A DNA stretch of 64,000 nucleotides. It comes from Pseudomonas sp. PDM14. Lineage in GTDB: Bacteria > Pseudomonadota > Gammaproteobacteria > Pseudomonadales > Pseudomonadaceae. Shown here piece after piece: positions 33,445 to 41,889 of the stretch. A program made the position numbers and the translations under genes. Each line of letters opens with the position of its first letter. Position 1 is the stretch's first letter. The notes beneath the pieces were generated by a model. That model was not told the DNA's origin. It was given only the letters and a program-made list of their open reading frames with translations, and made no database searches. The stretch is from positions 248,001-312,000 of the forward strand of contig NZ_JACVAQ010000001.1 of the NCBI RefSeq assembly GCF_014851905.1. The letters run 5' to 3'.

Positions 33445-36400
33445 TCAGACCGGAATTGCCTGCGCCTCGTCCTCCTCCACCCGGATCGGCCGCCAGCGCC
33501 GCAGCAGCGTGTACAACGTCGGCACCACGAACAGGGTGAAGAAGGTGCCGACCAGCAGGCCGCCGACGATGACCATGCCGATCTGCTGACGGCTCTCTGC
33601 GCCCGCACCGCTGGCGATGGCCAGCGGCAGCGAACCGAGGACCATGGCGCCGGTGGTCATGAGGATCGGCCGCAGGCGCTGCACCGAGGCCTCCATCACC
33701 GCCTCGCCCAGCTCGCGGCCTTCGCGCAGCAGCTGGTTGGCAAATTCGACGATGAGAATGCCGTGCTTGGTGATCAGCCCGATCAGCGTTACCAAGCCGA
33801 CCTGCGAATAGATGTTCAGCGTGCCGCCGAACAGCTTCAGCGCCAGCAGCGCACCGGCCATCGACAGCGGCACGCTGAGCAGGATCACCAGCGGGTCGAA
33901 GAAGCTCTCGAACTGCGCCGCCAGCACCAGGAAGATGAACACCAGGGCGAGGACGAAGATCAGCGCCACGCTGCCGCTGGAGTCCTTGAAGTCACGCGAC
34001 ATGCCGGTGTAGTCGAACTGGGTATCCGCCGGGAAGATGCCACGCGCGGTCTCCTCCAGGTGATCCAGCGCCTCGCCCAGGGTGTAGCCGCTGCCGACGT
34101 TGGCACTGACGGTCACCGCGCGCAGCTGGTTGAAGTGGTTGAGCTCGCGCGGTGCCACGGTCTCCTGCACGTCGATCAGGTTGGAAAGCTGCACCATGTT
34201 GTCGTTGCGCCCGCGCACGTAGACGCGATTGAGGTCTTCCGGGTTGCTGCGGTCGACGTCGGCCAGCTGCACCATCACGTCGTACTGTTCGCCGTTCTGT
34301 TTGAAGCGCGTGACCTGGCGGCTGCCGAACAGGCTTTCCATGCTGCGGCCGATGGTCGCCACGTCGGTGCCGACCGCCACCGCCTGCTCACGGTTGACCG
34401 TGATCTTGAGCTGCGGCGTGTTGAGCTTGAGGTCGGTGTCCAGGCTTTCCAGGCCAGGGTAGCCGCGCACCGCATCGAGCAGCCTGTCGACGTAGACCTG
34501 CAGCTCGGCGTATTCCAGCGAGGAACGCACCACGAAGTTGACCGGCTGGTTGCGTGCGCTCTGCCCCAGCGGTGGGCGGTTGTTGGGGAAGGCACGCACG
34601 CCGGCGATGTCCTGCAGCCTGGGCAACAGCTCGTTGCGGATCTCGAACTGGCTGCGCTCGCGCTCGTCCCAGTCCTCCAGCTTCATGAACGACAGGCCCT
34701 GGGCCACCGTGGGGAAACCGACGATGACCATGTAGCGGTTGGTTTCCGGCACGCTCTCGTAGGCCGCCTCCAGTTGCCGCGCGTAGCGGCTGGTGTAGCC
34801 GACCGTGGCACCGTCCGGGCCGTTGATCGAGGTGACGATGGTGCCGGTGTCCTCGGTCGGCGCCAGCTCGCTGCGCAGGCTGCCGAACAGCCAGGCACAC
34901 AACAGGAGGATGCCGAGCAGCAGCGCCACCACCAGGAACCAGGCACGCAGCACGCGCTCCAGCAGGTGGCGGTAACGGTAGGTCAGGCCGTTGAGGAAGG
35001 CTTCGATGAGGTTGTAGAAGCGCCCGTGGCGCTGATCCGGCACATGGGCCTTGAGCAGGCGCCCGCACATCATCGGCGACAGCGTCAGGGCGACGAAGCC
35101 GGACACCAGTACGGCGCCGGCCAGGGTCCAGGCGAACTCGGTGAACAGCTTGCCACTGGTGCCCTGCATGAAGCCGATCGGCGCGTACACCGCGGCCAGG
35201 GTCAGGGTCATGGCGATCACCGCGAAGGCGATCTCGCGGCTACCCTTGAACGCCGCCTGCATGGGCGACAACCCTTCCTCGATATGCCGGTGGATGTTCT
35301 CCAGCACGACGATGGCGTCGTCCACCACCAGACCGATGGCCAGGACCATTGCCAGCAGCGTCAGGGTATTGACCGTGAAGCCCATCAGCGCCATCAGGGC
35401 GAAGGCACCGATCAGCGACACGGGAATGGTCACCAGCGGAATCAGCGTGGCACGCAGCGAGCGCAGGAACAGGAAGATGATCAGGATGACCAGCACCACC
35501 GCTTCCCAGATGGTCGCGTAGACGTTCTTGATCGACTCGCGAATGAACAGCGAGTTGTCGTTGGCCACCGACATCTGCATGCCCTCGGGCAGCAGACCGC
35601 GCACATCGGGCATGGCGGCGTTGAGACCGTCGGAGATTTCCAGCGGGTTGGCCGTGGCCTGCTTGACCAGGCCCAGGGCAACCGCCGGATGGCCGTTGAA
35701 GCGCACCACCGTGCGTTCGTCCGCGGCGCCGATCTCGGCGTGACCGATGTCGTTCAGGCGCAGCAGGTAGCCGCGCGAGTCGTCGAGGATCAGCTGGTTG
35801 AATTCTTCCGGGGTCTTCAGATCGGTTTCCGACAGCACCGAGAACTCGCGCTGTACCGACTCGATGCGTCCGGCGGGAATCTCCACGTTCTGCCGGCGCA
35901 GGGCGTCTTCCACGTCCTGCACAGTGAGGTCGTGGGCGGCGAGCTTTTCCGGGTCGAGCCAGATGCGCATGGCGTAGGTGCGCGCACCGCGAATCTGCAC
36001 CTCCGAAACACCTGGGATGGTCTGCAGGCGATCCTGCACCACGCGCTCGAGCACATCGGTGATTTCCATCGCCGAATAGCGGTCACTGTGGAAGGCCAGC
36101 CAGATTACCGGCTGGGCGTCGGCCTCGACCTTCTGCACCAGCGGCTCGTCGATTTCCTCCGGCAGCAGGCTGCGCACCCGACCGAGGCGGTCACGCACGT
36201 CGTTGGCGGCTTCGTCGGAGTTGGTGCCGAGCAGGAACTGCGCGGTGATCTGGGTGTTTTCCGAGCGGCTGATCGAGCTGACGAAATCCAGCCCTTCGAT
36301 GCCCGAGAGCACGTCCTCGATCGGCTGAGCGACCTGCGACTCCATGATTTCCGGGCTGGCGCCGGGGTAGATGACGTTGACCGTGACGATCGGCACGTCG

Positions 36401-36519
36401 ATGTTCGGGTACTCGCGCACGGCCAGACGCTGGTAGGCGAGCAGGCCGAGCAGGACGATGATCAGCGACAGCACGGTGGCGAACACCGGCCGGCGGATGC
36501 ACACATCCGACAGCGTCAT
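33445..36519 (-). CDS. RND multidrug efflux pump, inner-membrane subunit
   Basis: A 1024-residue HAE1-type RND transporter. N-terminal TM1 with IRRPVFATVLSL, a large periplasmic loop, and TM4 with the proton-relay Asp pair in GLVVDDAIVVLENI, then the duplicated second half (GLVTLIGLITKHGILIVEFAN). It exports hydrophobic or amphiphilic compounds by proton antiport with the adaptor encoded immediately upstream; the start overlaps the adaptor stop by 4 bases. No outer-membrane channel or local repressor gene is adjacent, so it must borrow a TolC/OprM-type channel. Confidence 0.93.
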   Translation of the reverse strand: MTLSDVCIRRPVFATVLSLIIVLLGLLAYQRLAVREYPNIDVPIVTVNVIYPGASPEIMESQVAQPIEDVLSGIEGLDFVSSISRSENTQITAQFLLGTNSDEAANDVRDRLGRVRSLLPEEIDEPLVQKVEADAQPVIWLAFHSDRYSAMEITDVLERVVQDRLQTIPGVSEVQIRGARTYAMRIWLDPEKLAAHDLTVQDVEDALRRQNVEIPAGRIESVQREFSVLSETDLKTPEEFNQLILDDSRGYLLRLNDIGHAEIGAADERTVVRFNGHPAVALGLVKQATANPLEISDGLNAAMPDVRGLLPEGMQMSVANDNSLFIRESIKNVYATIWEAVVLVILIIFLFLRSLRATLIPLVTIPVSLIGAFALMALMGFTVNTLTLLAMVLAIGLVVDDAIVVLENIHRHIEEGLSPMQAAFKGSREIAFAVIAMTLTLAAVYAPIGFMQGTSGKLFTEFAWTLAGAVLVSGFVALTLSPMMCGRLLKAHVPDQRHGRFYNLIEAFLNGLTYRYRHLLERVLRAWFLVVALLLGILLLCAWLFGSLRSELAPTEDTGTIVTSINGPDGATVGYTSRYARQLEAAYESVPETNRYMVIVGFPTVAQGLSFMKLEDWDERERSQFEIRNELLPRLQDIAGVRAFPNNRPPLGQSARNQPVNFVVRSSLEYAELQVYVDRLLDAVRGYPGLESLDTDLKLNTPQLKITVNREQAVAVGTDVATIGRSMESLFGSRQVTRFKQNGEQYDVMVQLADVDRSNPEDLNRVYVRGRNDNMVQLSNLIDVQETVAPRELNHFNQLRAVTVSANVGSGYTLGEALDHLEETARGIFPADTQFDYTGMSRDFKDSSGSVALIFVLALVFIFLVLAAQFESFFDPLVILLSVPLSMAGALLALKLFGGTLNIYSQVGLVTLIGLITKHGILIVEFANQLLREGRELGEAVMEASVQRLRPILMTTGAMVLGSLPLAIASGAGAESRQQIGMVIVGGLLVGTFFTLFVVPTLYTLLRRWRPIRVEEDEAQAIPV

Positions 36520-37541
36520 GCGCCGTCACCCGGCTTGGCGACGCGCACCTCGCGGCCCGGCGCGACCTTCTGCCAGCCGGCGCTGATGATCTGTTCATCG
36601 CCCTGCAGGCCCTCGCGCACCTCGGCCTTGCCGCGCAGGCGCTGGCCGATACGAATCTGCCGGCGCTCGACCTTGCCGTCCACCACCAGGTTGACGAACA
36701 GGCTCTGGCCCATCGGCATCACCGCCTCCTCCGGAATCAGCAGCGCATTGGGGCGCTCGGCGAGGATCACCGAAACGCGAACGAACTGGCCGGGCTTGAG
36801 GCGCTGGTCCTGGTTGCCCAGCTGGGCGCGAACGGCCTGGCTGCGGCCGACCTCGTCCAGACGCGGGTTGAGGGCGACGATTTCGCCCTTGAAGCGCTCG
36901 CCCGGGTAGGTGTCGAGGCTCAGCTCGATGAGCTGGCCGATGCGGATCTGGCTGACTGCCTTCTGCGGAATACGGAAATCGACCTTGAGCGGGTCGAGCA
37001 CTTCCAGGTTGACCAGGTCCTGGCCAGGGCTGAGGTAGTCGCCGGCGCTGACCTGGCGCAGGCCGAGCACGCCATCGTAGGGTGCGCGGATCTGCGTCTT
37101 GTCCAACCGCGCCTGGGCCAGCGCCAGGCTGGCACGCGCCGCCTGCTGCTGCGACTGCGCTTCGTCCTGGGCCTGGGCGTTGCTGGCGCCGCGCTTGAAC
37201 AGCATCTGCGCACGCTGGTAGCTCTTCTCCGCCAGGTCGAGATTGGCCTGGGCCTGGGCCAGCTCGGCACGGGCAATCGAGTCGTCGAGGCTGACCAGCA
37301 GCTCGCCACCCTTGACCGACTGGCCTTCACGAAAATGCAGGGAGGCGATGCGTCCGCCGACTTCCGGACGGATCACCGTCGACTCGTCGGAGCGCAAAGA
37401 GCCGAAGGTGATCAGCTCGTCGCGTACCAGCGCACGTTGCGCAGTGGTCACCTCGACCAGGGGGGCCTGGTCGGCCAACAGGGGCATGGCCAATAGCGCC
37501 AGGCAGGTGGCGAGGAGTCGGGAGTGGCCGCGCGGCGTCAT
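36516..37541 (-). CDS. RND efflux periplasmic adaptor (membrane fusion protein)
   Basis: A 341-residue membrane fusion protein: signal peptide (about 1-23), biotinyl-lipoyl half-motif (GGRIASLHFREGQSVKGGELL), alpha-helical hairpin (about 90-145, EKSYQRAQMLFKRG), the second lipoyl half (RAPYDGVLG) and beta-barrel. No lipobox Cys after the signal sequence. GAGG precedes the start. First gene of a two-gene operon with the RND pump. Confidence 0.92.
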   Translation of the reverse strand: MTPRGHSRLLATCLALLAMPLLADQAPLVEVTTAQRALVRDELITFGSLRSDESTVIRPEVGGRIASLHFREGQSVKGGELLVSLDDSIARAELAQAQANLDLAEKSYQRAQMLFKRGASNAQAQDEAQSQQQAARASLALAQARLDKTQIRAPYDGVLGLRQVSAGDYLSPGQDLVNLEVLDPLKVDFRIPQKAVSQIRIGQLIELSLDTYPGERFKGEIVALNPRLDEVGRSQAVRAQLGNQDQRLKPGQFVRVSVILAERPNALLIPEEAVMPMGQSLFVNLVVDGKVERRQIRIGQRLRGKAEVREGLQGDEQIISAGWQKVAPGREVRVAKPGDGA

Positions 37542-37636
37542 AAGAACCTCTGTTCCGTTGAGCCGCTGAGTCTACCGGCCGGCGCTAGAGGCGCACCAGC
37601 CGGGAGCGTAACGTCATGTATGGCAAATGCGGGGGG

Positions 37637-38416
37637 TTACTGACGCATGCCACGTCCGCTTTTCAGCAGGTGGATACACAGGGTGTACAGCAGCGCACAG
37701 GCGATCAGCATGATCACGATGGCCACGCCGATATTGATGTCGGAAACGCCCAGGATGCCGTAGCGGAAGGCGTTGACCATGTGCAGGATCGGGTTGGCCA
37801 GCGACACCGTCTGCCAGAACGGCGGCAGCAGGCTGATCGAGTAGAACACCCCGCCCAGGTAGGTCAGCGGTGTGAGGACGAAGGTCGGGATGATCGACAC
37901 GTCGTCGAAATTGCGCGCGTACACCGCATTGATGAAGCCGCCGAGGGCGAAGGTGGTCGCCGTGAGCAGGATCACCAGCACCGTCACGCCCAGGTGATGC
38001 ACCTGCAGCTTGGTGAAGAACAGCGAGAGCAAGGTGACGATGAACGCCACGATCAACCCGCGCAGCACACCACCGATGACGTAGCCGATGAGGATGGTGT
38101 GCGGCGACACCGGCGAGACCAGCAGCTCCTCGATGTTGCGCTGGAACTTGCTGCTGAAGAAGCTGGAGACCACGTTGCTGTAGGAGTTGGTGATCACCGC
38201 CATCATGATCAGACCGGGCACGATGAACTCCATGTAGCTGTACTGGCCGACGCCGCCGACCTGGCTGCCGATCAGCCGACCGAAGATGACGAAATACAGC
38301 GCCATGGTGATCGCCGGTGGCAGCAGGGTCTGCGGCCAGATGCGGGTGAAGCGGCGCACTTCGCGCACGACGATGGTCTGCAGCGCGACCAGGTTGGAAT
38401 TCAGCTCGGGACTCAT
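37637..38416 (-). CDS. ABC-2 type permease (YadH-like)
   Basis: A 259-residue permease with six membrane helices and the ABC-2 signature around FALGGFINAVYARNFDDVSIIPTF split across TM4-5, then LTYLGGVFYSISLLPPFWQ. It pairs with the ATPase whose stop overlaps its start by 4 bases. The E. coli homologue is YadH; substrate unknown. Matches PA2811. Confidence 0.9.
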   Translation of the reverse strand: MSPELNSNLVALQTIVVREVRRFTRIWPQTLLPPAITMALYFVIFGRLIGSQVGGVGQYSYMEFIVPGLIMMAVITNSYSNVVSSFFSSKFQRNIEELLVSPVSPHTILIGYVIGGVLRGLIVAFIVTLLSLFFTKLQVHHLGVTVLVILLTATTFALGGFINAVYARNFDDVSIIPTFVLTPLTYLGGVFYSISLLPPFWQTVSLANPILHMVNAFRYGILGVSDINIGVAIVIMLIACALLYTLCIHLLKSGRGMRQ

Positions 38417-39345
38417 CGCGCCACCTTGGACAGGTTCTTTTCCACCAGGGAGACGAACAGCTCCTCCAGGCGATTGCTCTTGTTGCGCAGGCTCAGGACT
38501 TCGATGTTCTGCCCACCCAACTGACGGAACAGCTCGGTGACGCCCAGGCTCTTCTCCACCTGCACCTCAAGGGTGTGGTGGTCGACCAGTTGCGCCGGAT
38601 ACCCCTCGAGCTGCGGCGGCACCAGCAGCGACTCCTTGAGATCGAGAAGGAAGGTTTCCACGTGCAGGGTCTTGAGCAGCGCCTTCATGCTGGTGTTCTC
38701 GACGATGCTGCCGTGGTCGATGATGCCGATGTTGCGGCACAGCTGTTCGGCCTCCTCCAGGTAATGCGTGGTGAGGATGATGGTGATGCCCTGCTGGTTG
38801 AGTTCGGTGAGGAAGCTCCACATCGAACGGCGCAGTTCGATGTCGACCCCCGCGGTCGGCTCATCGAGGATCAGCAGGCGCGGCTCGTGGACCAGCGCAC
38901 GGGCGATCATCAGCCGGCGCTTCATGCCGCCGGACAGTTCGCGCGACGCCGCATTGCGCTTGTCCCACAGGCCAAGCTGGGTCAGGTAGCGCTCGGCGCG
39001 CTCCCTGGCCACGCGCCCGGGAATGCCGTAGTAACCGGCCTGGGTGACGACGATGTCGAACACCTTCTCGAACTGGCTGAAGTTGAACTCCTGCGGCACC
39101 ACGCCCAGGCAGCGCTTGAGCGCGGCGGGGTCGCGGTCCAGGTCGTGGCCGAACACGTTGACCGTGCCGCTGCTCTTGTTCACCAGGGTGGAGAGGATAC
39201 CGATGGTGGTCGACTTGCCCGCGCCATTGGGGCCGAGCAAGGCGAAGAAATCGCCTTCGGCCACATCCAGATCGATGCCCTTGAGAGCCTGGAAGCCATT
39301 GCCGTAGGTCTTGGTCAACTGTCGAATGGACAGGGCTGAACTCAT
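38413..39345 (-). CDS. ABC transporter ATP-binding protein (YadG-like)
   Basis: A 310-residue ATPase: Walker A GPNGAGKST, Q-loop VPQEFN, signature LSGGMKRRL, Walker B LLILDEPTAGVD and H-loop TTHYLEE, followed by a C-terminal extension typical of exporters with ABC-2 permeases. The ATG at 39345 is used because the family N-terminus (LSIRQLTKTYG) begins there; the frame runs further upstream without a ribosome site. Matches PA2812. Confidence 0.92.
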   Translation of the reverse strand: MSSALSIRQLTKTYGNGFQALKGIDLDVAEGDFFALLGPNGAGKSTTIGILSTLVNKSSGTVNVFGHDLDRDPAALKRCLGVVPQEFNFSQFEKVFDIVVTQAGYYGIPGRVARERAERYLTQLGLWDKRNAASRELSGGMKRRLMIARALVHEPRLLILDEPTAGVDIELRRSMWSFLTELNQQGITIILTTHYLEEAEQLCRNIGIIDHGSIVENTSMKALLKTLHVETFLLDLKESLLVPPQLEGYPAQLVDHHTLEVQVEKSLGVTELFRQLGGQNIEVLSLRNKSNRLEELFVSLVEKNLSKVAR

Positions 39346-39909
39346 GAGAGATACGCACGCGATAAGGGAGTTGGGGTAGATAGGGGCGGGGCGGGGCAAT
39401 TGCAACCGTCTGTGGCAAGGGTAGCGGAATTCGCCCGCGATTAGCGCGCTTGCTGATTGCACGGAGGTGCCGGCAGCGCCCAGGTAGCCGCGCGACTAGA
39501 TGTGATAGCGAGACGAACCCCGCAGGTGCCAGCCTCGATATCGGCAGCCAGGCAGGCCAGCCAACAGGCCATGCATATGGAATATGACTACCGTTCGTCC
39601 GGGCAAATCTGGCCAACTTCTCTCCCCTGCTTCGAACCAACGGCGGACACCCGCCATTCAATCGGCTATCGAGACGGTACGGCTCGCAGCGGTCTTGCCC
39701 TGAGGCAATGGCCGGATATGACTCAAGAAAAGGACGCCGATCCCTCCAAAGACTGAATGACTGAACCAGAAAAAGTAACCAATTGTCACACTTCTCGAGT
39801 TGCCTCCCGGCAATCTCCCTTGACTGCTTTTTTGCCGAAGCAATGAGCATGGAAGCCGTCAACATTCGTGGAGCACATGCTCCGTTTCAGCTTGTTGGAG
39901 TCGAGAACA
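39346..39909. other. long intergenic region upstream of the FadL-like gene
   Basis: 564 bases between divergent genes, with lower GC than its surroundings in the last 200 bases. It includes GGAGCA-CA-TGCTCC, a 6-base inverted repeat at 39870-39883, 26 bases before the FadL start, which may be an operator or hairpin in the leader. Short open frames here lack ribosome sites and codon bias. No RNA gene was recognised. Confidence 0.5.
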
Positions 39910-41589
39910 ATGACAATAACTCGTACCGCATGCTGGCTGTCCGCTCTCTGTGGCGGCAGCTTGGCGCTGACGTTTCCCCCTCTGACCTCAGCCTCTGGCT
40001 ATCACTTCGGGTCACAATCGGTCTCGGCACAGGGCACCGCCCATGCCAATGGCGCCGAAGCAAACGACCCTTCAGTACTGTTCTACAACCCGGCAGGCCT
40101 GGCCCGACTCAAGGGAACGCAGGTCAGCGGCGGGCTGAGCATTCTGCTGCCCGATGGCGAGTATGAAGACCATGGTTCGACCGACGTGTTTGGCAATCCT
40201 ACGGCCGAAGGTGATGGCGATGCCGGATCCTTTCTCCCGGATGTTGCCGCCGCACCGAACTTCTACGCCTCAAAGCAGGTGAGTGACCAGGTCACCCTGG
40301 GCTTTGGCATGTTCGTACCCTACGGGGCCAAGCTGGACTATGAGGAAGACTGGAGCGGGCGCTACGGCATCCAGTCGGCGATGCTGGAAACCGTCAACCT
40401 CAACCCCAGCATCGCGTACCGTTTCAACGAGCACCACAGCATCGGCTTTGGCGTTTCCGCGCAGTACATCAAATCGATTCAGCGTGGCGCCGCGGATGTC
40501 AAAGGCGCCTCACGGCAACTGGCCGGCCAGTTCGTGGACGCCAACTACAACAACACGTTTCTCGCGTCGGCCATCGGCCAGTTCGATCCGCTGGGCCTGG
40601 TCATCCCCACGGAGATCAGTGACTGCAGCCCTACCCTCGCGCGCGACGAATTCGTCGACTGCGTGGCGTCCAACTTCGCCGATAACGTTTCAGGTGATGG
40701 CTATTTCCGCGCCAAAGGCGATGACTGGGGCTTTGGTTGGAACATCGGCTACATGTGGGAGCCGACCGACAGAACCCGATTCGGCATTTCATATCGCTCC
40801 CATATCAAGCACACCCTGGAAGGCGAGACCAAATGGAGCTTCGCCGATGTCCAGGGCGCCGTTCCTGATCCCTCCACTGACCTGACCGGCGTGATCCCGG
40901 GGATCCCTGACCTTGGCGCTCTCGGCCAAGTTCTTGACTCCTCCAACTGGATCAATCCGGGCGACTTCGCTGCCGCTCGCCTGCACCCGAACTCGGATGG
41001 CAGCACCTCCATCGATACTCCCGAATCCCTTTCGGTCAACGCCTTCCATCAATTGAACGATACGGTTGCCCTGATGGCGGATGTCACCTGGACCCGCCAC
41101 TCGCGGCTGGACAATATCGGTGTAGGCATCAACCAGGTAGAGGGCTATCCCTATTTCAACGGGGTGACGGAGGGTGACCTGAACGTCAAACAGGACTGGA
41201 ACGATACCTACAAGATTTCCCTGGGGATGAACTACCAGTACAGCGATAGCCTGCTGCTGCGCACCGGTGTCGCCTACGACAAGTCGCCCGTGAGCGGCTC
41301 GACCACCCGCCACCCGGGGTTTCCCGATGCAGACCGGTACTGGCTCTCCTTCGGCGCCAACTACAAGGTGTTCAAGGACACCTCCGTCGATCTGGCCTAC
41401 AGCTTCGTGCAGTTTGATACGGGCAAGATGGATTACACCGACGGCTGCTCACCGGCAGGCTGGGCTCCCGGAGGTGGCAGCCTCTATGAGGACAGTGGCG
41501 AGCGATGCACGGGTAATGGCGGCAACTACAAGGGTGAGTACAAGACGCGCATTCACTTCCTCGGCCTGGCGCTCAATCACACGTTCTGA
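39910..41589 (+). CDS. FadL/OmpP1-family outer-membrane long-chain fatty-acid or hydrocarbon transporter
   Basis: A 559-residue outer-membrane barrel with a signal peptide (about 1-28, ending TSASG). The FadL hatch region is present: SGYHFGSQSVSAQGTAHANG and DPSVLFYNPAGLARL with the NPAG motif. The C-terminus is LGLALNHTF, ending in Phe as expected for a BamA substrate. It is longer than E. coli FadL (about 420 mature residues), with a Cys-containing loop insertion near 235-260 (SDCSPTLARDEFVDC). The start ATG at 39910 has GGAG 9 bases upstream. Substrates are long-chain fatty acids, alkanes or aromatics. A terminator follows; fadE lies 300 bases downstream. Confidence 0.9.
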   Translation: MTITRTACWLSALCGGSLALTFPPLTSASGYHFGSQSVSAQGTAHANGAEANDPSVLFYNPAGLARLKGTQVSGGLSILLPDGEYEDHGSTDVFGNPTAEGDGDAGSFLPDVAAAPNFYASKQVSDQVTLGFGMFVPYGAKLDYEEDWSGRYGIQSAMLETVNLNPSIAYRFNEHHSIGFGVSAQYIKSIQRGAADVKGASRQLAGQFVDANYNNTFLASAIGQFDPLGLVIPTEISDCSPTLARDEFVDCVASNFADNVSGDGYFRAKGDDWGFGWNIGYMWEPTDRTRFGISYRSHIKHTLEGETKWSFADVQGAVPDPSTDLTGVIPGIPDLGALGQVLDSSNWINPGDFAAARLHPNSDGSTSIDTPESLSVNAFHQLNDTVALMADVTWTRHSRLDNIGVGINQVEGYPYFNGVTEGDLNVKQDWNDTYKISLGMNYQYSDSLLLRTGVAYDKSPVSGSTTRHPGFPDADRYWLSFGANYKVFKDTSVDLAYSFVQFDTGKMDYTDGCSPAGWAPGGGSLYEDSGERCTGNGGNYKGEYKTRIHFLGLALNHTF

Positions 41590-41601
41590 ATGCGACAGGG
41601 C

Positions 41602-41629
41602 AAAAAAGGCAGCAGACGCTGCCTTTTTT
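41602..41629 (+). terminator. intrinsic terminator after the FadL-like gene
   Basis: AAAAAAGGCAGC / GCTGCCTTTTTT around AGAC, 12 bases after the stop. Confidence 0.93.
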
Positions 41630-41889
41630 ATCGCCGACAGCCACGCCTCCGCGACCCAGCAGTCAGTCCGAACTCCCATCCCCCAGGACGGTCACTATCA
41701 ACGAAGCGGCCGGGTTGAAGGCAGAACTGCAGAGCGTTATCTCGCAGATTTGCCTCAGTCCATTCAGGTGATCATCGCCAGGGAAACGACGATCCGGCCA
41801 CGCTCACCGCCCTTGTCGCCAACCTGCATTTCGCGGGCGACTAAGCTTGTGACGAGGCCACGGCCTACCGTCATCATGGAGGACTCTGC
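41630..41889. other. intergenic region upstream of fadE
   Basis: 260 bases. Presumably contains the fadE promoter; GGAGGAC at 41878 is the fadE ribosome site. No fatty-acid repressor palindrome could be recognised with confidence. Confidence 0.45.

Noticed and set aside
33421..36909. Open frame of more than 1,100 codons on the plus strand opposite the RND pump
   Set aside because: It is antisense to a clearly conserved RND gene, is rich in Arg, His and Gln as expected of shadow frames in high-GC DNA, and matches no family.
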